Origin: Desulfobaculum xiamenense
Lineage (GTDB): Bacteria > Desulfobacterota > Desulfovibrionia > Desulfovibrionales > Desulfovibrionaceae
Length of the DNA stretch: 64,000 nucleotides
NCBI RefSeq assembly: GCF_011927665.1
Contig: NZ_JAATJA010000001.1
Location: forward strand, 1,345,019-1,409,018
Direction of reading: 5' to 3'
The first letter of the stretch is position 1; every line of letters begins with the position of its first letter. Shown here piece by piece: positions 42,544 to 51,538 of the stretch. Under the pieces are notes generated by a model that worked only from the letters and a program-made list of their open reading frames with translations, had not been told where the DNA came from and ran no database searches. The position numbers were made by a program, and so were the translations under genes.

Positions 42544-45500
42544 CTAGGTCGGGGCAAGCACGTCGATATCCCCCGCTGTGACGGCATCACCCGCCACGGT
42601 GGCGATCATGGTCTGTCCGCCCGCGCTGTCGCCGTTGGAGTCGTACCAGAGTTGCCCGCTCGACGAATCCCACACGAAGGTTGCGGAGCTGCTTCCGATG
42701 GAGCCGTTGGTACCGTCGTAGCCGCCAATGGCCGCGCTCTGGAATCCGGCGCTCTGCGAGAACGATGCGCCGTCGAACTGGAAGACGTCGTCCTGCCCAG
42801 TGTTGCTGAAGTCGCTCACGTAGTCCCCGCCATCCGACGGAGAGGCATAGTAGAAGGTGTCGTTGCCCGTGCCGCCGGTCAGGGTGTCCGCGCCGCCTGC
42901 GCCTTCGAGGAGGTTGTCCGAGGTGTTGCCCACCATGGTATCGGCGAGGGATGTTCCGATCACGCCCTCGATGCCCGCATAGCTGTTGGTTTCACTGTTG
43001 TAGGTCACGCTGCCGGAGCCGCCCGCGCCAAGCGTGATGTTCAACGCGATGGTCCCTTCCTCGAAGCTGAAGATGTCGAATTCCGTTCCGCCGTCGTAGG
43101 AATCGCCGCCGGGAGCGTAGAGCAGCAGGTCGTTACCCGCCTGCCCGGCAAGGTTATCCACGCCGTTTCCGCCAGAGAGGGTGTCATCGCCCGCGCCGCC
43201 GAAGAGCAGGTCGTTGCCGTCCATGCCCATCAGCACGTTGGCGTCGGCATTGCCGGTAAAGGTGTCATTCTGCAGGGAACCGTAGAGCCCCTCGATGCCT
43301 GTATAGGTCCCCGTGTAGGTATTGTAGGAAAAGGTGCCGGAACCGCCCGTGCCAAGCGTAACGGACGCCCCGGACGCTCCATTGACGAAATCGAGATGAT
43401 CGATGCCCGTGCCGCCGTCGTAGGTGTCGTTGCCGTCGCTCACCACAAGCTTGTCATCATCGGCATCGCCGTAGAGGACGTCCACTCCACTGCCGCCATC
43501 GAGGATGTCATTCCCCGCGCCGCCGTCGAGGGTATCCGTACCGTCATACCCGAAGAGCGTGTCGTCTCCTCCGCCGCCCCCAAGCTCGTTGGCGTACATG
43601 TTTCCAGCAATGCTATCGGCGTAGTTGGTACCAGCCACCCCTTCGAAATTCTGGTAGGTGATGGTGTAGCCCGCGTAGGAGAGGGTGTCATAGCTGAAGC
43701 CGAGGGTCATATTCAGGGCGGTGGTTCCGTAGACGAAGGACAGGATGTCGGTGTGGTCGCCGCCGTCGAGGGTATCGGTACCGCCGACGTAGAGAATCTC
43801 GTCGTAGCCGATGCCACCATAGACGTAGTCGTTGCCCGCGCCTCCGGAGAGCGTGTCGTCGCCGGAATCGCCGGAAACGGTATCGTTGCCCTCACCACCG
43901 TCGATGGAGTCGTTGTCATCGGCCCCGTAGAGCATATCCGCCCCGGAGCGTCCGAAGATGGTGTCGTTGCCGAAGCCGCCGTAGATGGAATCGTTTCCGC
44001 CGCCGCTCAGGCTGTAGGTCAGGCCGTCGCCGTCCATGTAGTCGTCGTGCAGCCCGCCATCCATGGTGTCATTGCCAGTGCCGCCGATCATGGAATCGTT
44101 GCCATCGTCGCCGTACATCATGTCCAGCCCCTGCCCGCCGTACATGGTGTCGTTGCCGAAGCCACCGACCATGGAGTCGTCACCCGTGGTGGTGTTCAAT
44201 GAATCGTCGCCGTAGAGGATATCGTTGTCGTCGCCGCCGAGGACGGTGTCGTTCCCGGCCCCACCCTCCATGGAATCCGCGCCGAAGCCGCCGACTATGG
44301 TGTCGTTGCCCGCGTCGCCGCGCAGGGTGTCGTTACCGTCGTCGCCGTAGATGCTGTCAGCCCCGGCTCCGCCGCTGACGGAGTCGTCACCGAAGCCGCC
44401 ATTCAGGGAATCCAGCCCGGCGTTGCCATAGATGGTGTCGTTGCCGTCCCAGCCTTCCACGGTGTCGTTGCCGCCGAGGGTCGACAGGGAGTCGTCGCCG
44501 TAGAGCAGGTCGTTATCGAGATCGCCGCTTATATAGTCGTTGCCGAGGCCGCCCTCGATGGTGTCGAGCCCGTCGCCGCCGTGGAGCTGGTCATCGCCAG
44601 TGCCGCCGTAGATCTTGTCGTTACCGAAGTCGCCGCCAATCTCGTCGTTGCCGCCCTCGCCGTAGATGGTGTCGTCGCCGTCGCCGCCGAAGAGCGCGTC
44701 GCTATGCTTGGCCATCTCGACGAATTCGCCATTGATGATCTGGAAGTACCAGAACCCGGGCGACCCCACGTTGCCGCCCTGCATGGCGAGATCGAAGAGG
44801 TCGTCGGCGGTGCCGGACTCCTTGGGTTCGTCGAATCCGCCCTGCCCGTCGGTCCAGCCGATGCGGGCGGGATTCTCCTCGGCGGCTGTGTCGCCAAGGG
44901 GGTCGAGGTTGTCCACCCAGCCGATGTCCTCGTAGCGGATGATGACGTCATAGTCGCCAGCGCCGCGATCACTGCGGTTGATAATCTGAATCTGGAAGGC
45001 GTTGAGTTTGTCGATGCGCCCCGGAGCGTAGCCCACGTCGTCCCAGGTCACGGTCAGCGTGCCGTGCGTGGAATCCACGTCGTACCACACGAGGTTGGTG
45101 CCCTCGGAATTGCCGTCCATGAGGTCCGCATAGGGAGACGGTCCGCCGCTGGTGTCGATGTATGCCCAGAACGGCGCGATGACCGGAACGGTAACGAGCG
45201 AAAGCGGGCTGGTCTGCGTCTGCGTGAAGGCGGAGCCGAAGCTCAGCGTGCCGTTGGTGTTGACGTACAGCCCGGTGTACGTCTGCCCGCCGAAGGAAAG
45301 CCCCGTCGCAAAGGCGGAAGTAAGGTCCACATACTGCGAAGCGGTCGTGCCTCGGGCGAGGCTATTCTCGCCGAATCCGGCAGCTCCGCCAAGGCCGCTT
45401 TCAAGCGCATTATGCGGGTCGAACATCGTACCCAGGAAGCCGGACGTAGGATCGCCGGGATCGGCGGTCTCGTTGCCGCCGTAGATGAGGTCGTTGCCGG

Positions 45501-47430
45501 AGCCGCCGGAAATCTGATCGAATCCGCTTTCGGTTCCGGTTCCGCCGATGAGTGTGTCGTTACCCTCGCCACCATCGATGTAGTCCGAACCGCCCGCGCC
45601 GTTGATGCTGTCCTCAAGCTCAAGGCCGATCAACTCGTTGTCGGCGGAGTTGCCGATGATCGTGTCGCGGAAGAAGCCGCCGATCACGCCTTCGATGCCG
45701 ATGAGCGTATCGGTGTCTCCCCACTCGTCGATGGCGTAACCGTGCCCGGAGCCGACCACGGTTCCGTCGCCAAGCTGGACGTAGACGCCTGTACCGTCGC
45801 CGTTACGACCGTAGGTATAATCGCCCTCCATGTCGCGGTCGTACTCGATCCAGTCGAAATTGTCGTAGGGGCTGTCGCCGTAGTAGAGGTCGTTGCCCGC
45901 GCCGCTCATGATGAAGTCCGAGCCGTCGCCGCCGTGGACCACGTCATCGCCCGCGCCGCCCTCAAGGTAGTCGCTCCCCGCGCCGCCATCGAGGGTATCG
46001 TTGCCGTCGCCGCCGAAGATGGCGTCGCCGCCCGAAGTTCCGGGCAGGCAGTCGCTTCCGGAGGTGCCCACAATCTTGTTCAGCTGGCTGAAATCGAAAT
46101 CGTGATCATCATCGAAATCGCCGGACACCTGCGTGTCACTTGCGGGAGTCGTATCCACCGACGGAAGTGTGTCGTCGGCCAGTATGGGGATGATGTCGTC
46201 ATCGTCGTCGAAGGTGGTCGTTGGCAGTGTCGGTACGAAAAGTATGGTGTCGGCAAGGGTGCCGGGCACGGTGCTTGTGCCAGGGACCGTAGAAACAAAG
46301 GGTTGCGTGCCGAACGCGTCACCTTCGCCGAAGCCTTGGTCCCCGTCCGGGATTCCAAAATCGCCCTGCCCCAAATCCCCCGTGAATCCGTCAAGACCGA
46401 ATTCATCGCCGAAATCGCCCGCATCGCCCAATTCATCCCCAAGGGCGGGGCCTTCCGGTCCTTCCGGCCCCTCGTCGGGGCCAAGGTCCCCCTCGTCGCC
46501 AAGGGCCGTCAGTTCGTCCCCGAACTCGTCGCCCTCCCCCTCGCCGGGAAGTTCTTCGCCCTCGAAGTCGTCCGCGGCCAGTTCGTCCCCAAGCTCGGGA
46601 GCCTCGTCCACGAGGTCCCCCTCGCCCTCGCCGGGCAGTTCCTCGCCGAGTTCCTCTCCCTCGGCTAGCTCATCGCCTTCGCCGGGTTCGCCTTCTCCTT
46701 CGCCCTCACCATCGCCCTCTCCCTCGCCTCCTTCACCTTCACCATCACCTTCGGGCGCGGCCTCCTCGCCTTCGCCCTCACCCTGCCCCTCCTCGCCGCC
46801 TTCACCCTCTGGGCCTGCATCCTCGGGCGGAGCGTCCGGAGCCTGATACAAGCCGGGAACGATGGTGATCGGCGCGATGCTGCGCAGGAACTGCTTTTCC
46901 GTGGGAGTGTAGGGACGCGGCATGCCCATGCTTCCGTCCATGAAAACGTCCACAATGACGCCCGCCCCGGTGATGAACCTCGTCCCCTGCTCGGTGGTGA
47001 TGACGAGATCCATGTCGTGATAATCGAAGATGCCGTACTTCTCGCTGCCGTCCGAGCCTATGAGAAAGTCCGCGCCCGTGCCGCGAATGCCTATGGTGGC
47101 CAGAGGCGATTGCACCGAGATCCCTTCGGGGTTGTCTTCGACGATCTTTCCGGTCACCATGCGGAAGGTGCCTTTGGCCATGTTGACCAGCAGCGTCGAA
47201 GCCGCGGGATTGCCCGCTTCGTAGACGAATTCGTCCACGGTGAGCCGCGCGTCCGGTCCCTGCGACAGCACAGAGTCGTCCGCGAATCTGATTTCCATAT
47301 GCGCTCCGCCGGACGTCACGAGGACATCGTCGGCGTAGATGGGACTTCCCACCGAAAGGGAGCGCATTCCCTCAGCCGATTCCGCGTTGGCCTGCCCGCT
47401 CAGGGCGGCCACTTCGCCGATCTGCTGCAT
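42544..47430 (-). CDS. Giant FecR-NIDO-RTX calcium-binding surface protein
   Basis: A 1,628-residue protein. Residues about 1-190 contain a FecR domain (SPLATIGIRGTGADFLIG). A Gly/Glu/Asp-rich low-complexity region spans about 200-370, and a block of RTX repeats comes next. A NIDO-type domain at about 680-900 follows (LYVNTNGTLSFGSAF, VPVIAPFWAYIDTS, FQIQIINRSDR). Then come many GGxGxDxxx nonapeptides, three larger repeats of about 110 residues, and a C-terminal DVFQFDGASF/LWYDSNGDSAGG region typical of type I secretion substrates. No N-terminal signal peptide. Likely a calcium-dependent adhesin or cell-surface protein; no type I exporter genes lie in the window. GGAG lies eight bases upstream of the ATG at 47430. 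Confidence 0.88.
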   Translation of the reverse strand: MQQIGEVAALSGQANAESAEGMRSLSVGSPIYADDVLVTSGGAHMEIRFADDSVLSQGPDARLTVDEFVYEAGNPAASTLLVNMAKGTFRMVTGKIVEDNPEGISVQSPLATIGIRGTGADFLIGSDGSEKYGIFDYHDMDLVITTEQGTRFITGAGVIVDVFMDGSMGMPRPYTPTEKQFLRSIAPITIVPGLYQAPDAPPEDAGPEGEGGEEGQGEGEGEEAAPEGDGEGEGGEGEGDGEGEGEGEPGEGDELAEGEELGEELPGEGEGDLVDEAPELGDELAADDFEGEELPGEGEGDEFGDELTALGDEGDLGPDEGPEGPEGPALGDELGDAGDFGDEFGLDGFTGDLGQGDFGIPDGDQGFGEGDAFGTQPFVSTVPGTSTVPGTLADTILFVPTLPTTTFDDDDDIIPILADDTLPSVDTTPASDTQVSGDFDDDHDFDFSQLNKIVGTSGSDCLPGTSGGDAIFGGDGNDTLDGGAGSDYLEGGAGDDVVHGGDGSDFIMSGAGNDLYYGDSPYDNFDWIEYDRDMEGDYTYGRNGDGTGVYVQLGDGTVVGSGHGYAIDEWGDTDTLIGIEGVIGGFFRDTIIGNSADNELIGLELEDSINGAGGSDYIDGGEGNDTLIGGTGTESGFDQISGGSGNDLIYGGNETADPGDPTSGFLGTMFDPHNALESGLGGAAGFGENSLARGTTASQYVDLTSAFATGLSFGGQTYTGLYVNTNGTLSFGSAFTQTQTSPLSLVTVPVIAPFWAYIDTSGGPSPYADLMDGNSEGTNLVWYDVDSTHGTLTVTWDDVGYAPGRIDKLNAFQIQIINRSDRGAGDYDVIIRYEDIGWVDNLDPLGDTAAEENPARIGWTDGQGGFDEPKESGTADDLFDLAMQGGNVGSPGFWYFQIINGEFVEMAKHSDALFGGDGDDTIYGEGGNDEIGGDFGNDKIYGGTGDDQLHGGDGLDTIEGGLGNDYISGDLDNDLLYGDDSLSTLGGNDTVEGWDGNDTIYGNAGLDSLNGGFGDDSVSGGAGADSIYGDDGNDTLRGDAGNDTIVGGFGADSMEGGAGNDTVLGGDDNDILYGDDSLNTTTGDDSMVGGFGNDTMYGGQGLDMMYGDDGNDSMIGGTGNDTMDGGLHDDYMDGDGLTYSLSGGGNDSIYGGFGNDTIFGRSGADMLYGADDNDSIDGGEGNDTVSGDSGDDTLSGGAGNDYVYGGIGYDEILYVGGTDTLDGGDHTDILSFVYGTTALNMTLGFSYDTLSYAGYTITYQNFEGVAGTNYADSIAGNMYANELGGGGGDDTLFGYDGTDTLDGGAGNDILDGGSGVDVLYGDADDDKLVVSDGNDTYDGGTGIDHLDFVNGASGASVTLGTGGSGTFSYNTYTGTYTGIEGLYGSLQNDTFTGNADANVLMGMDGNDLLFGGAGDDTLSGGNGVDNLAGQAGNDLLLYAPGGDSYDGGTEFDIFSFEEGTIALNITLGAGGSGSVTYNSETNSYAGIEGVIGTSLADTMVGNTSDNLLEGAGGADTLTGGTGNDTFYYASPSDGGDYVSDFSNTGQDDVFQFDGASFSQSAGFQSAAIGGYDGTNGSIGSSSATFVWDSSSGQLWYDSNGDSAGGQTMIATVAGDAVTAGDIDVLAPT
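42840..44690 (-). repeat. RTX nonapeptide repeats (main block)
   Basis: Within the giant surface protein, codons for GGxGxDxxx units recur almost without break. The part nearest 42.8-43.8 kb holds three longer copies containing YxxxxGIEGVxG(T/S) and a GTxALNxTLG strand. They would form calcium-loaded beta rolls outside the cell. Confidence 0.85.
45880..46070 (-). repeat. RTX nonapeptide repeats (first block)
   Basis: A short run of glycine-aspartate nonapeptides (GGDGNDTLDGGAGSDYLEGG) before the NIDO-type domain. Confidence 0.8.
46390..46840 (-). repeat. Acidic Gly/Glu low-complexity region
   Basis: The coding strand is an irregular repeat of GAG/GGC/GGN codons, translating to stretches such as EGEGEGEPGEGDE. 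The sequence is so simple that replication slippage and length change between strains are likely. Confidence 0.8.
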
Positions 47431-47481
47431 GATCAGCTCCGGGGTTCGGATGGATGAAAATGCTTCGCCACGCCTACCCCG

Positions 47482-47510
47482 AGTATAAGCACCGAACGCC
47501 CTACGCAAAA
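47482..47510 (-). promoter_or_regulatory. Possible promoter of the giant surface protein
   Basis: A good -10 TATACT (47487-47482) with a weak -35 (TTTTGC at 17 bases or TTGCGT at 15). It would give a leader of about 45 bases. Confidence 0.4.
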
Positions 47511-47569
47511 GGGGAATTCCGCATTTTAACCCGTCACAGGCGCATTTTCAGTCTATCACGCTGAAACGC

Positions 47570-47597
47570 TTGCCATTCGGCGGCAAATGGGTATACC
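47570..47597 (+). promoter_or_regulatory. Promoter of the marC-family gene
   Basis: TTGCCA, a 16-base spacer and TATACC, about 65 bases before the ATG at 47664. It is divergent from the surface-protein promoter. Confidence 0.5.
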
Positions 47598-47663
47598 GCG
47601 TCCTCCCGTAGCGTCCGCATCTTCAACACCGCGCGGACGCCAACACACTTCCGGAGCCTCTTC

Positions 47664-48272
47664 ATGAACAATTACGAGCTTATCAGATCCATATTCGAAC
47701 TGGCCTTCCCGCTGTTTCTCATCATGGACCCCATCGGCAACGGTGCGGTATCGCTCTCGCTTCTGCGCAACTACACGCCCGGACGCCAGCGGGCCATCAT
47801 CGTGCGCGAATGCGTCTTCGCGCTCATGGTCGTGATGCTCTTCCAGTATCTGGGTGAGGGACTGCTCGGAATGCTCGACATCGGCCAGTCCACCTTGCGC
47901 ATGGCTGGCGGCGTCATTCTCTTCGTCATCTCCATGAAGATGGTCTTCCCTCCCTCGGAAGGCGAAACGCCCGAAAGCTCCGCGACGGACCCCTTCATCG
48001 TGCCCATTGCCGTCCCACTCATCGCCGGGCCGTCGCTTCTGGCCGCCGTGATGCTCTATGCCCACCGCCCGGAAAGTAGCGCCATACTGCTTCCGGCCAT
48101 TGTGGTCTCGTGGACGGCAACGGTCGTGATCATGCTGCTCATCCCGGTGCTCACACGGCTTCTGGGCAGACGGGGGCTTCGCGCTGCGGAACGCCTGATG
48201 GGGCTCATCCTCATCCTCATGTCGTTCCAGATGCTCGAAGACGGTGTGCGCCTATTCATCCAGTCCCTGTAA
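47664..48272 (+). CDS. MarC family integral membrane protein
   Basis: A 202-residue inner membrane protein with about six helices. MarC/UPF0056 landmarks are present: FLIMDPIGNGAVSLSLL near the start, MAGGVILFVISMKMV and PIAVPLIAGPSLL in the middle, and RLMGLILILMSFQML near the end. The family's transport role is not established. It is a single gene ending in a long hairpin. Confidence 0.9.
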   Translation: MNNYELIRSIFELAFPLFLIMDPIGNGAVSLSLLRNYTPGRQRAIIVRECVFALMVVMLFQYLGEGLLGMLDIGQSTLRMAGGVILFVISMKMVFPPSEGETPESSATDPFIVPIAVPLIAGPSLLAAVMLYAHRPESSAILLPAIVVSWTATVVIMLLIPVLTRLLGRRGLRAAERLMGLILILMSFQMLEDGVRLFIQSL

Positions 48273-48280
48273 TTTTCACA

Positions 48281-48314
48281 CGGGGTGGCGCTTTCGACGG
48301 AAAGCGCCACCCCG
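48281..48314 (+). terminator. Long hairpin after the marC-family gene
   Basis: A perfect 15-bp stem, CGGGGTGGCGCTTTC / GAAAGCGCCACCCCG, with loop GACG. No T-tract follows, so it may end transcription weakly or with Rho. Confidence 0.65.
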
Positions 48315-48394
48315 CTCCCGCCTTCCCGATTCCCCTTTTCCTGCAAATCTCCTAGGATGGCATGATCGATCCCCCCAAACGTCCCGGAGGACCA

Positions 48395-49915
48395 ATGCCA
48401 CCAAGAGAAGCTTACGACTGGCTGCGCAACCACTGCATGGAAACGGCCCGTCTCGAATCGACCATATCGCTCCTGCACTGGGATCAGGGCACCAACATCC
48501 CCGCCGCAGGGCACAACCACCGCGCCGAACAGATCGCCGCGCTCACCCGCGTGGTCCACGCGCGCAGAACCGACGAACGCATCGGCGAGGCGCTGGAATC
48601 CTGCGTTCCCCTCGAACTGGCGGACGGCCCGGAGTCCGACCTCGCCGCCAACCTGCGCGGCTGGCGGCGCGAGTTCACCCGCGCGTCGCGCATTCCGGCG
48701 AACCTCGCCGTGGCCATCGCGCGCACCGCGTCCGAAGGCGAAAGCGCATGGGAACGCCTGCGCCCGGAAAACAACTGGGCCGCCTTCCTGCCCTACCTCG
48801 ACGAACTGGTGAAGCTGCGCCGCGAGGAGGCCGAAGCCGTGGGTTACGAAAGCGAACCCTACGACGCGCTCCTCGACGAGTACGAACCCGGCGAGACAAC
48901 GGCGTCCATCACCCCCCTGTTCGCCGAACTCAAGCGCACCACCGTCTCCCTGCTCGACCGCATCCTCGGCTCCGGCAAGGAACCGAAGATAGCGCTCGTG
49001 GGCCGCCGCTATCCGCTGGCCGATCAGGAACGCCTCGTGCGCCACGTCATCCGCACCCTCGGCTTCGACTTCACCGGCGGGCGCATGGACACCACTGTCC
49101 ACCCCTTCTGCACACGCATCGGTCCCGGCGACATCCGCATCACCACCCGCTATCGCGAGGACGACTTCGCCGAATCCTTCTTCGGGGCGATCCACGAATG
49201 CGGGCATGCGCTCTACAGCCAGGGCCTGCCCGGCGCGCACTTCGGCACGCCCTGCGGACGTTCGGCGTCGCTCGGCATCCACGAGTCGCAGTCGCGGATG
49301 TGGGAGAACATGGTGGCGCGCTCGCGGGGATTCTGGGTCCATTTCCTCCCCCTCGCCTCCTACGCGCTGGACTCCCTGCGCGGCATCGGCACGGACGCCT
49401 TCCACTTCGCGGTCAACACCGTGCAGCCCGGCCTCATCAGAACCGACGCCGACGAGGTGACCTACAATCTGCACATCCTGTTGCGCTTCGATCTGGAGTT
49501 GGCGCTCCTGCGCGGCGACCTGCGCGCCGCCGACATCCCCGACGCGTGGAACGAAGGCATGCGCGAACTGCTGGGCCTCACCCCGCCGGATCACGCTTCC
49601 GGAGCCATGCAGGACGTCCACTGGGCCTCGGGGCTTATCGGCTACTTCCCGACCTATGCCCTCGGCAACATCTACGCCGCGCAGTTCATGGAAACCATCC
49701 GCGCGGGCATCGGCAATCCGGACGCCATGTTCGCGCGCGGAGAATTCGCCCCGCTTCTCGACTGGCTGCGGACAAACATCCACTCCCGCGCGGCCCGCCA
49801 GACCCCGCGTGAGATCGTCCGCGCCGTCACCGGGCAGGACCCCACACCGGCACCACTGGCGGCACACCTCGCCCGCAAGTACGAAACCCTGTACGGCCTG
49901 CGCCCATCGGCCTAG
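48395..49915 (+). CDS. M32 family metallocarboxypeptidase (thermostable carboxypeptidase Taq type)
   Basis: A 506-residue zinc carboxypeptidase releasing C-terminal residues from peptides in the cytoplasm. The zinc motif is HECGH at residues 267-271, followed by the third-ligand region GIHESQSRMWENMVARS. It also has DVHWASGLIGYFPTYALGN, typical of M32. The ATG at 48395 has GGAGG four bases upstream, so it is preferred over the ATG at 48362. It is a single gene. Confidence 0.93.
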   Translation: MPPREAYDWLRNHCMETARLESTISLLHWDQGTNIPAAGHNHRAEQIAALTRVVHARRTDERIGEALESCVPLELADGPESDLAANLRGWRREFTRASRIPANLAVAIARTASEGESAWERLRPENNWAAFLPYLDELVKLRREEAEAVGYESEPYDALLDEYEPGETTASITPLFAELKRTTVSLLDRILGSGKEPKIALVGRRYPLADQERLVRHVIRTLGFDFTGGRMDTTVHPFCTRIGPGDIRITTRYREDDFAESFFGAIHECGHALYSQGLPGAHFGTPCGRSASLGIHESQSRMWENMVARSRGFWVHFLPLASYALDSLRGIGTDAFHFAVNTVQPGLIRTDADEVTYNLHILLRFDLELALLRGDLRAADIPDAWNEGMRELLGLTPPDHASGAMQDVHWASGLIGYFPTYALGNIYAAQFMETIRAGIGNPDAMFARGEFAPLLDWLRTNIHSRAARQTPREIVRAVTGQDPTPAPLAAHLARKYETLYGLRPSA

Positions 49916-50043
49916 CAGGCTCCACAACGCATCACCCCGTGATGCATGATATTTTCCAAAGCACCACAACAGCGAGGCCGAACAGAAAGGACCAACCAAA
50001 CAAAATTGACGCTCCCCCCTTTACATTCCTTCGCATTTCTGCT

Positions 50044-50058
50044 TTAGACTTGGTCTAA
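50044..50058. promoter_or_regulatory. Palindromic operator-like site upstream of the Cys-containing unknown gene
   Basis: TTAGACTTGGTCTAA is a perfect TTAGAC-N3-GTCTAA dyad about 70 bases before the ATG at 50130. A possible promoter (TTTACA-N17-TTTAGA at 50018-50046) runs up to and overlaps it. Its binding protein is unknown. Confidence 0.45.
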
Positions 50059-50129
50059 GTCTCGTTATCCCGACTCCGGCATGCATGAAGGACTTTCAAT
50101 CGTCACGGACATGTAAAGGGGGGAGCAAC

Positions 50130-50513
50130 ATGGAACAGTTCACGTTGAAGAGAAACGGCAAACCGGACCTCGTCTTCAACGGCGCCCAGCTCGCGCAGGT
50201 GGATGAACGCGAGTTCGTCGGCTTCAAGGAAGACTGGATGGACACCTGCCTCTACCGCACGGCCTTCGGGCAGTATGTCCTGTCCTCGATCTTCCACATC
50301 ACGAGCTGCGGCAAACGCGACATGACCTCCGCCCTCGTATTTTCCTGCGCGCAGGACCTGCTGGACTACCTCGAAATCGGCACGCGGCCCCTGTCGCCGC
50401 TGTCTCTCGAACTCCTCCGGCAGGCATCGCTGGAGGACGAGGCCTTCACCCTGTGCACGACGTTCTGCACGGTGCGCCTCAAGGTCCCGCACAAGACGCT
50501 CTGCGCGCAGTAG
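50130..50513 (+). CDS. Hypothetical protein with several cysteines
   Basis: A 127-residue protein with six cysteines, including CLYRTAFGQYVLSSI near residue 40 and CTTFCTVRLKVPHKTLC at the C-terminus. No signal peptide or membrane helix. AAGGGGGGAG precedes the ATG, a strong ribosome site. A long upstream region with a 15-base palindrome suggests it is regulated on its own. No family is recognised. Confidence 0.6.
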   Translation: MEQFTLKRNGKPDLVFNGAQLAQVDEREFVGFKEDWMDTCLYRTAFGQYVLSSIFHITSCGKRDMTSALVFSCAQDLLDYLEIGTRPLSPLSLELLRQASLEDEAFTLCTTFCTVRLKVPHKTLCAQ

Positions 50514-50560
50514 CACAACCCCGGCCCCCCTCGCGGCCGGTGGCATCCCCCTGAACGCAC

Positions 50561-50594
50561 GACGAGGCAGCCGCCTTCCGGCGACTGCCTCGTC
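50561..50594. terminator. Hairpin between converging genes
   Basis: GACGAGGCAG pairs with CTGCCTCGTC, extended inside by CGCC/GGCG around TTCC. It lies between the cysteine protein gene and the repressor gene and probably ends both, although T-tracts are lacking. Confidence 0.6.
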
Positions 50595-50636
50595 ACGCAT
50601 CCTCGGCACGTCGGTGTGCCGAACCATTCGAAACCG

Positions 50637-51368
50637 CTACATCAACTCGCGGGCCATCCAGATGACGCGCCCCAGCACTTCGACATTGATCTGATCGCCC
50701 ACCGGCACCTCCAGCGGCTCATAGAAGCGACGGTTGTCGCTGACCAGAACAAGCTTGCCCGGCTTGCGCTCCAGCCGCTTGACCACGATCTCGTCGTCCA
50801 TGCGCACGGCGTATATCTTACCGACCAGAATGTCGCACTGCGACAGGTCCACGAGGACCACGTCCTCATCCTCCAGCGTCGGCTCCATGCTCTCGCCCGT
50901 CACGCGCATGAGGCGCATGTCGTCGATGCTGCCCTTGCCGCGCAGCCACGAGCGACGAAAGGCGTAATATCCCACCACACGGTCGCTGGTCTCCGCGCTA
51001 CCGCCGCCCCCGGCAAGGCGCGCCGCCACCAGCGGAATGAATTCGTACTCGCCCTGTCGTCCCTGTTCCGGCGTATCGGCGACGTTCTCGCGCACCACGT
51101 CCTCGCGCAGAAACTTGGCCCCGCGCCCCGTCTCCAGCCAGAAGGGGTTGATGGAATGCGCACGAAAAAGCTTGAGCAGCCATTCGGCCGGAACCTTGTT
51201 CTTGGCCTTGGCATCGGATATGGCCCCACGGCTCACGCCAAGCTCGCGGGCAAGGGCGCTCTGGGTGGCAAGGCCCAGCGCGTCGATCATACGCTCCACC
51301 ACCTGCGTGGCCCCGACCCCCGCCGCGTGCGCTCCAAGCGCCGCCACACCGTTTCTCTCCACAGGCAT
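50637..51368 (-). CDS. Phage-repressor-like transcription regulator (HTH plus S24 peptidase domain)
   Basis: A 243-residue CI/LexA-like protein. The N-terminal helix-turn-helix includes TQSALARELGVSRGAISDAK. The C-terminal S24 domain has the catalytic Ser in VTGESMEPTLEDEDVVLVD and the Lys in EIVVKRLERKPGK. It could self-cleave in response to RecA, or act as a stable repressor. AAGGAGG precedes the ATG. No phage genes surround it, so it is either a domesticated repressor or a host stress regulator. Its operator is not identified. Confidence 0.9.
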   Translation of the reverse strand: MPVERNGVAALGAHAAGVGATQVVERMIDALGLATQSALARELGVSRGAISDAKAKNKVPAEWLLKLFRAHSINPFWLETGRGAKFLREDVVRENVADTPEQGRQGEYEFIPLVAARLAGGGGSAETSDRVVGYYAFRRSWLRGKGSIDDMRLMRVTGESMEPTLEDEDVVLVDLSQCDILVGKIYAVRMDDEIVVKRLERKPGKLVLVSDNRRFYEPLEVPVGDQINVEVLGRVIWMARELM

Positions 51369-51538
51369 GTCGATCCTCCTTCGTCATTGCCAGTCATGTA
51401 AACGACATAGAGAATAAAGCTGTGCTAAACACTCGTCAAGCATGGCATTAACATTTCAACATCCAGAACAGCCTTCCCAAACGCTCCGAAATGATTCATG
51501 CTCCGCCAACGGAAATCCGAACGGGAGAAAAACGAACC

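Noticed and set aside
42472-44202. A 576-codon plus-strand open frame opposite the C-terminal half of the RTX protein
   Set aside because: Antisense of repeated GGxGxD codons; no start context or recognised fold.
42840-44690. Regular short repeats that might suggest a CRISPR array
   Set aside because: They are in-frame codons for glycine-rich RTX nonapeptides with no constant repeat and spacer lengths.
44581-46668. A 695-codon plus-strand open frame opposite the RTX protein
   Set aside because: The minus strand has clear FecR, NIDO and RTX motifs. The plus-strand translation is a low-complexity mirror of those repeats.
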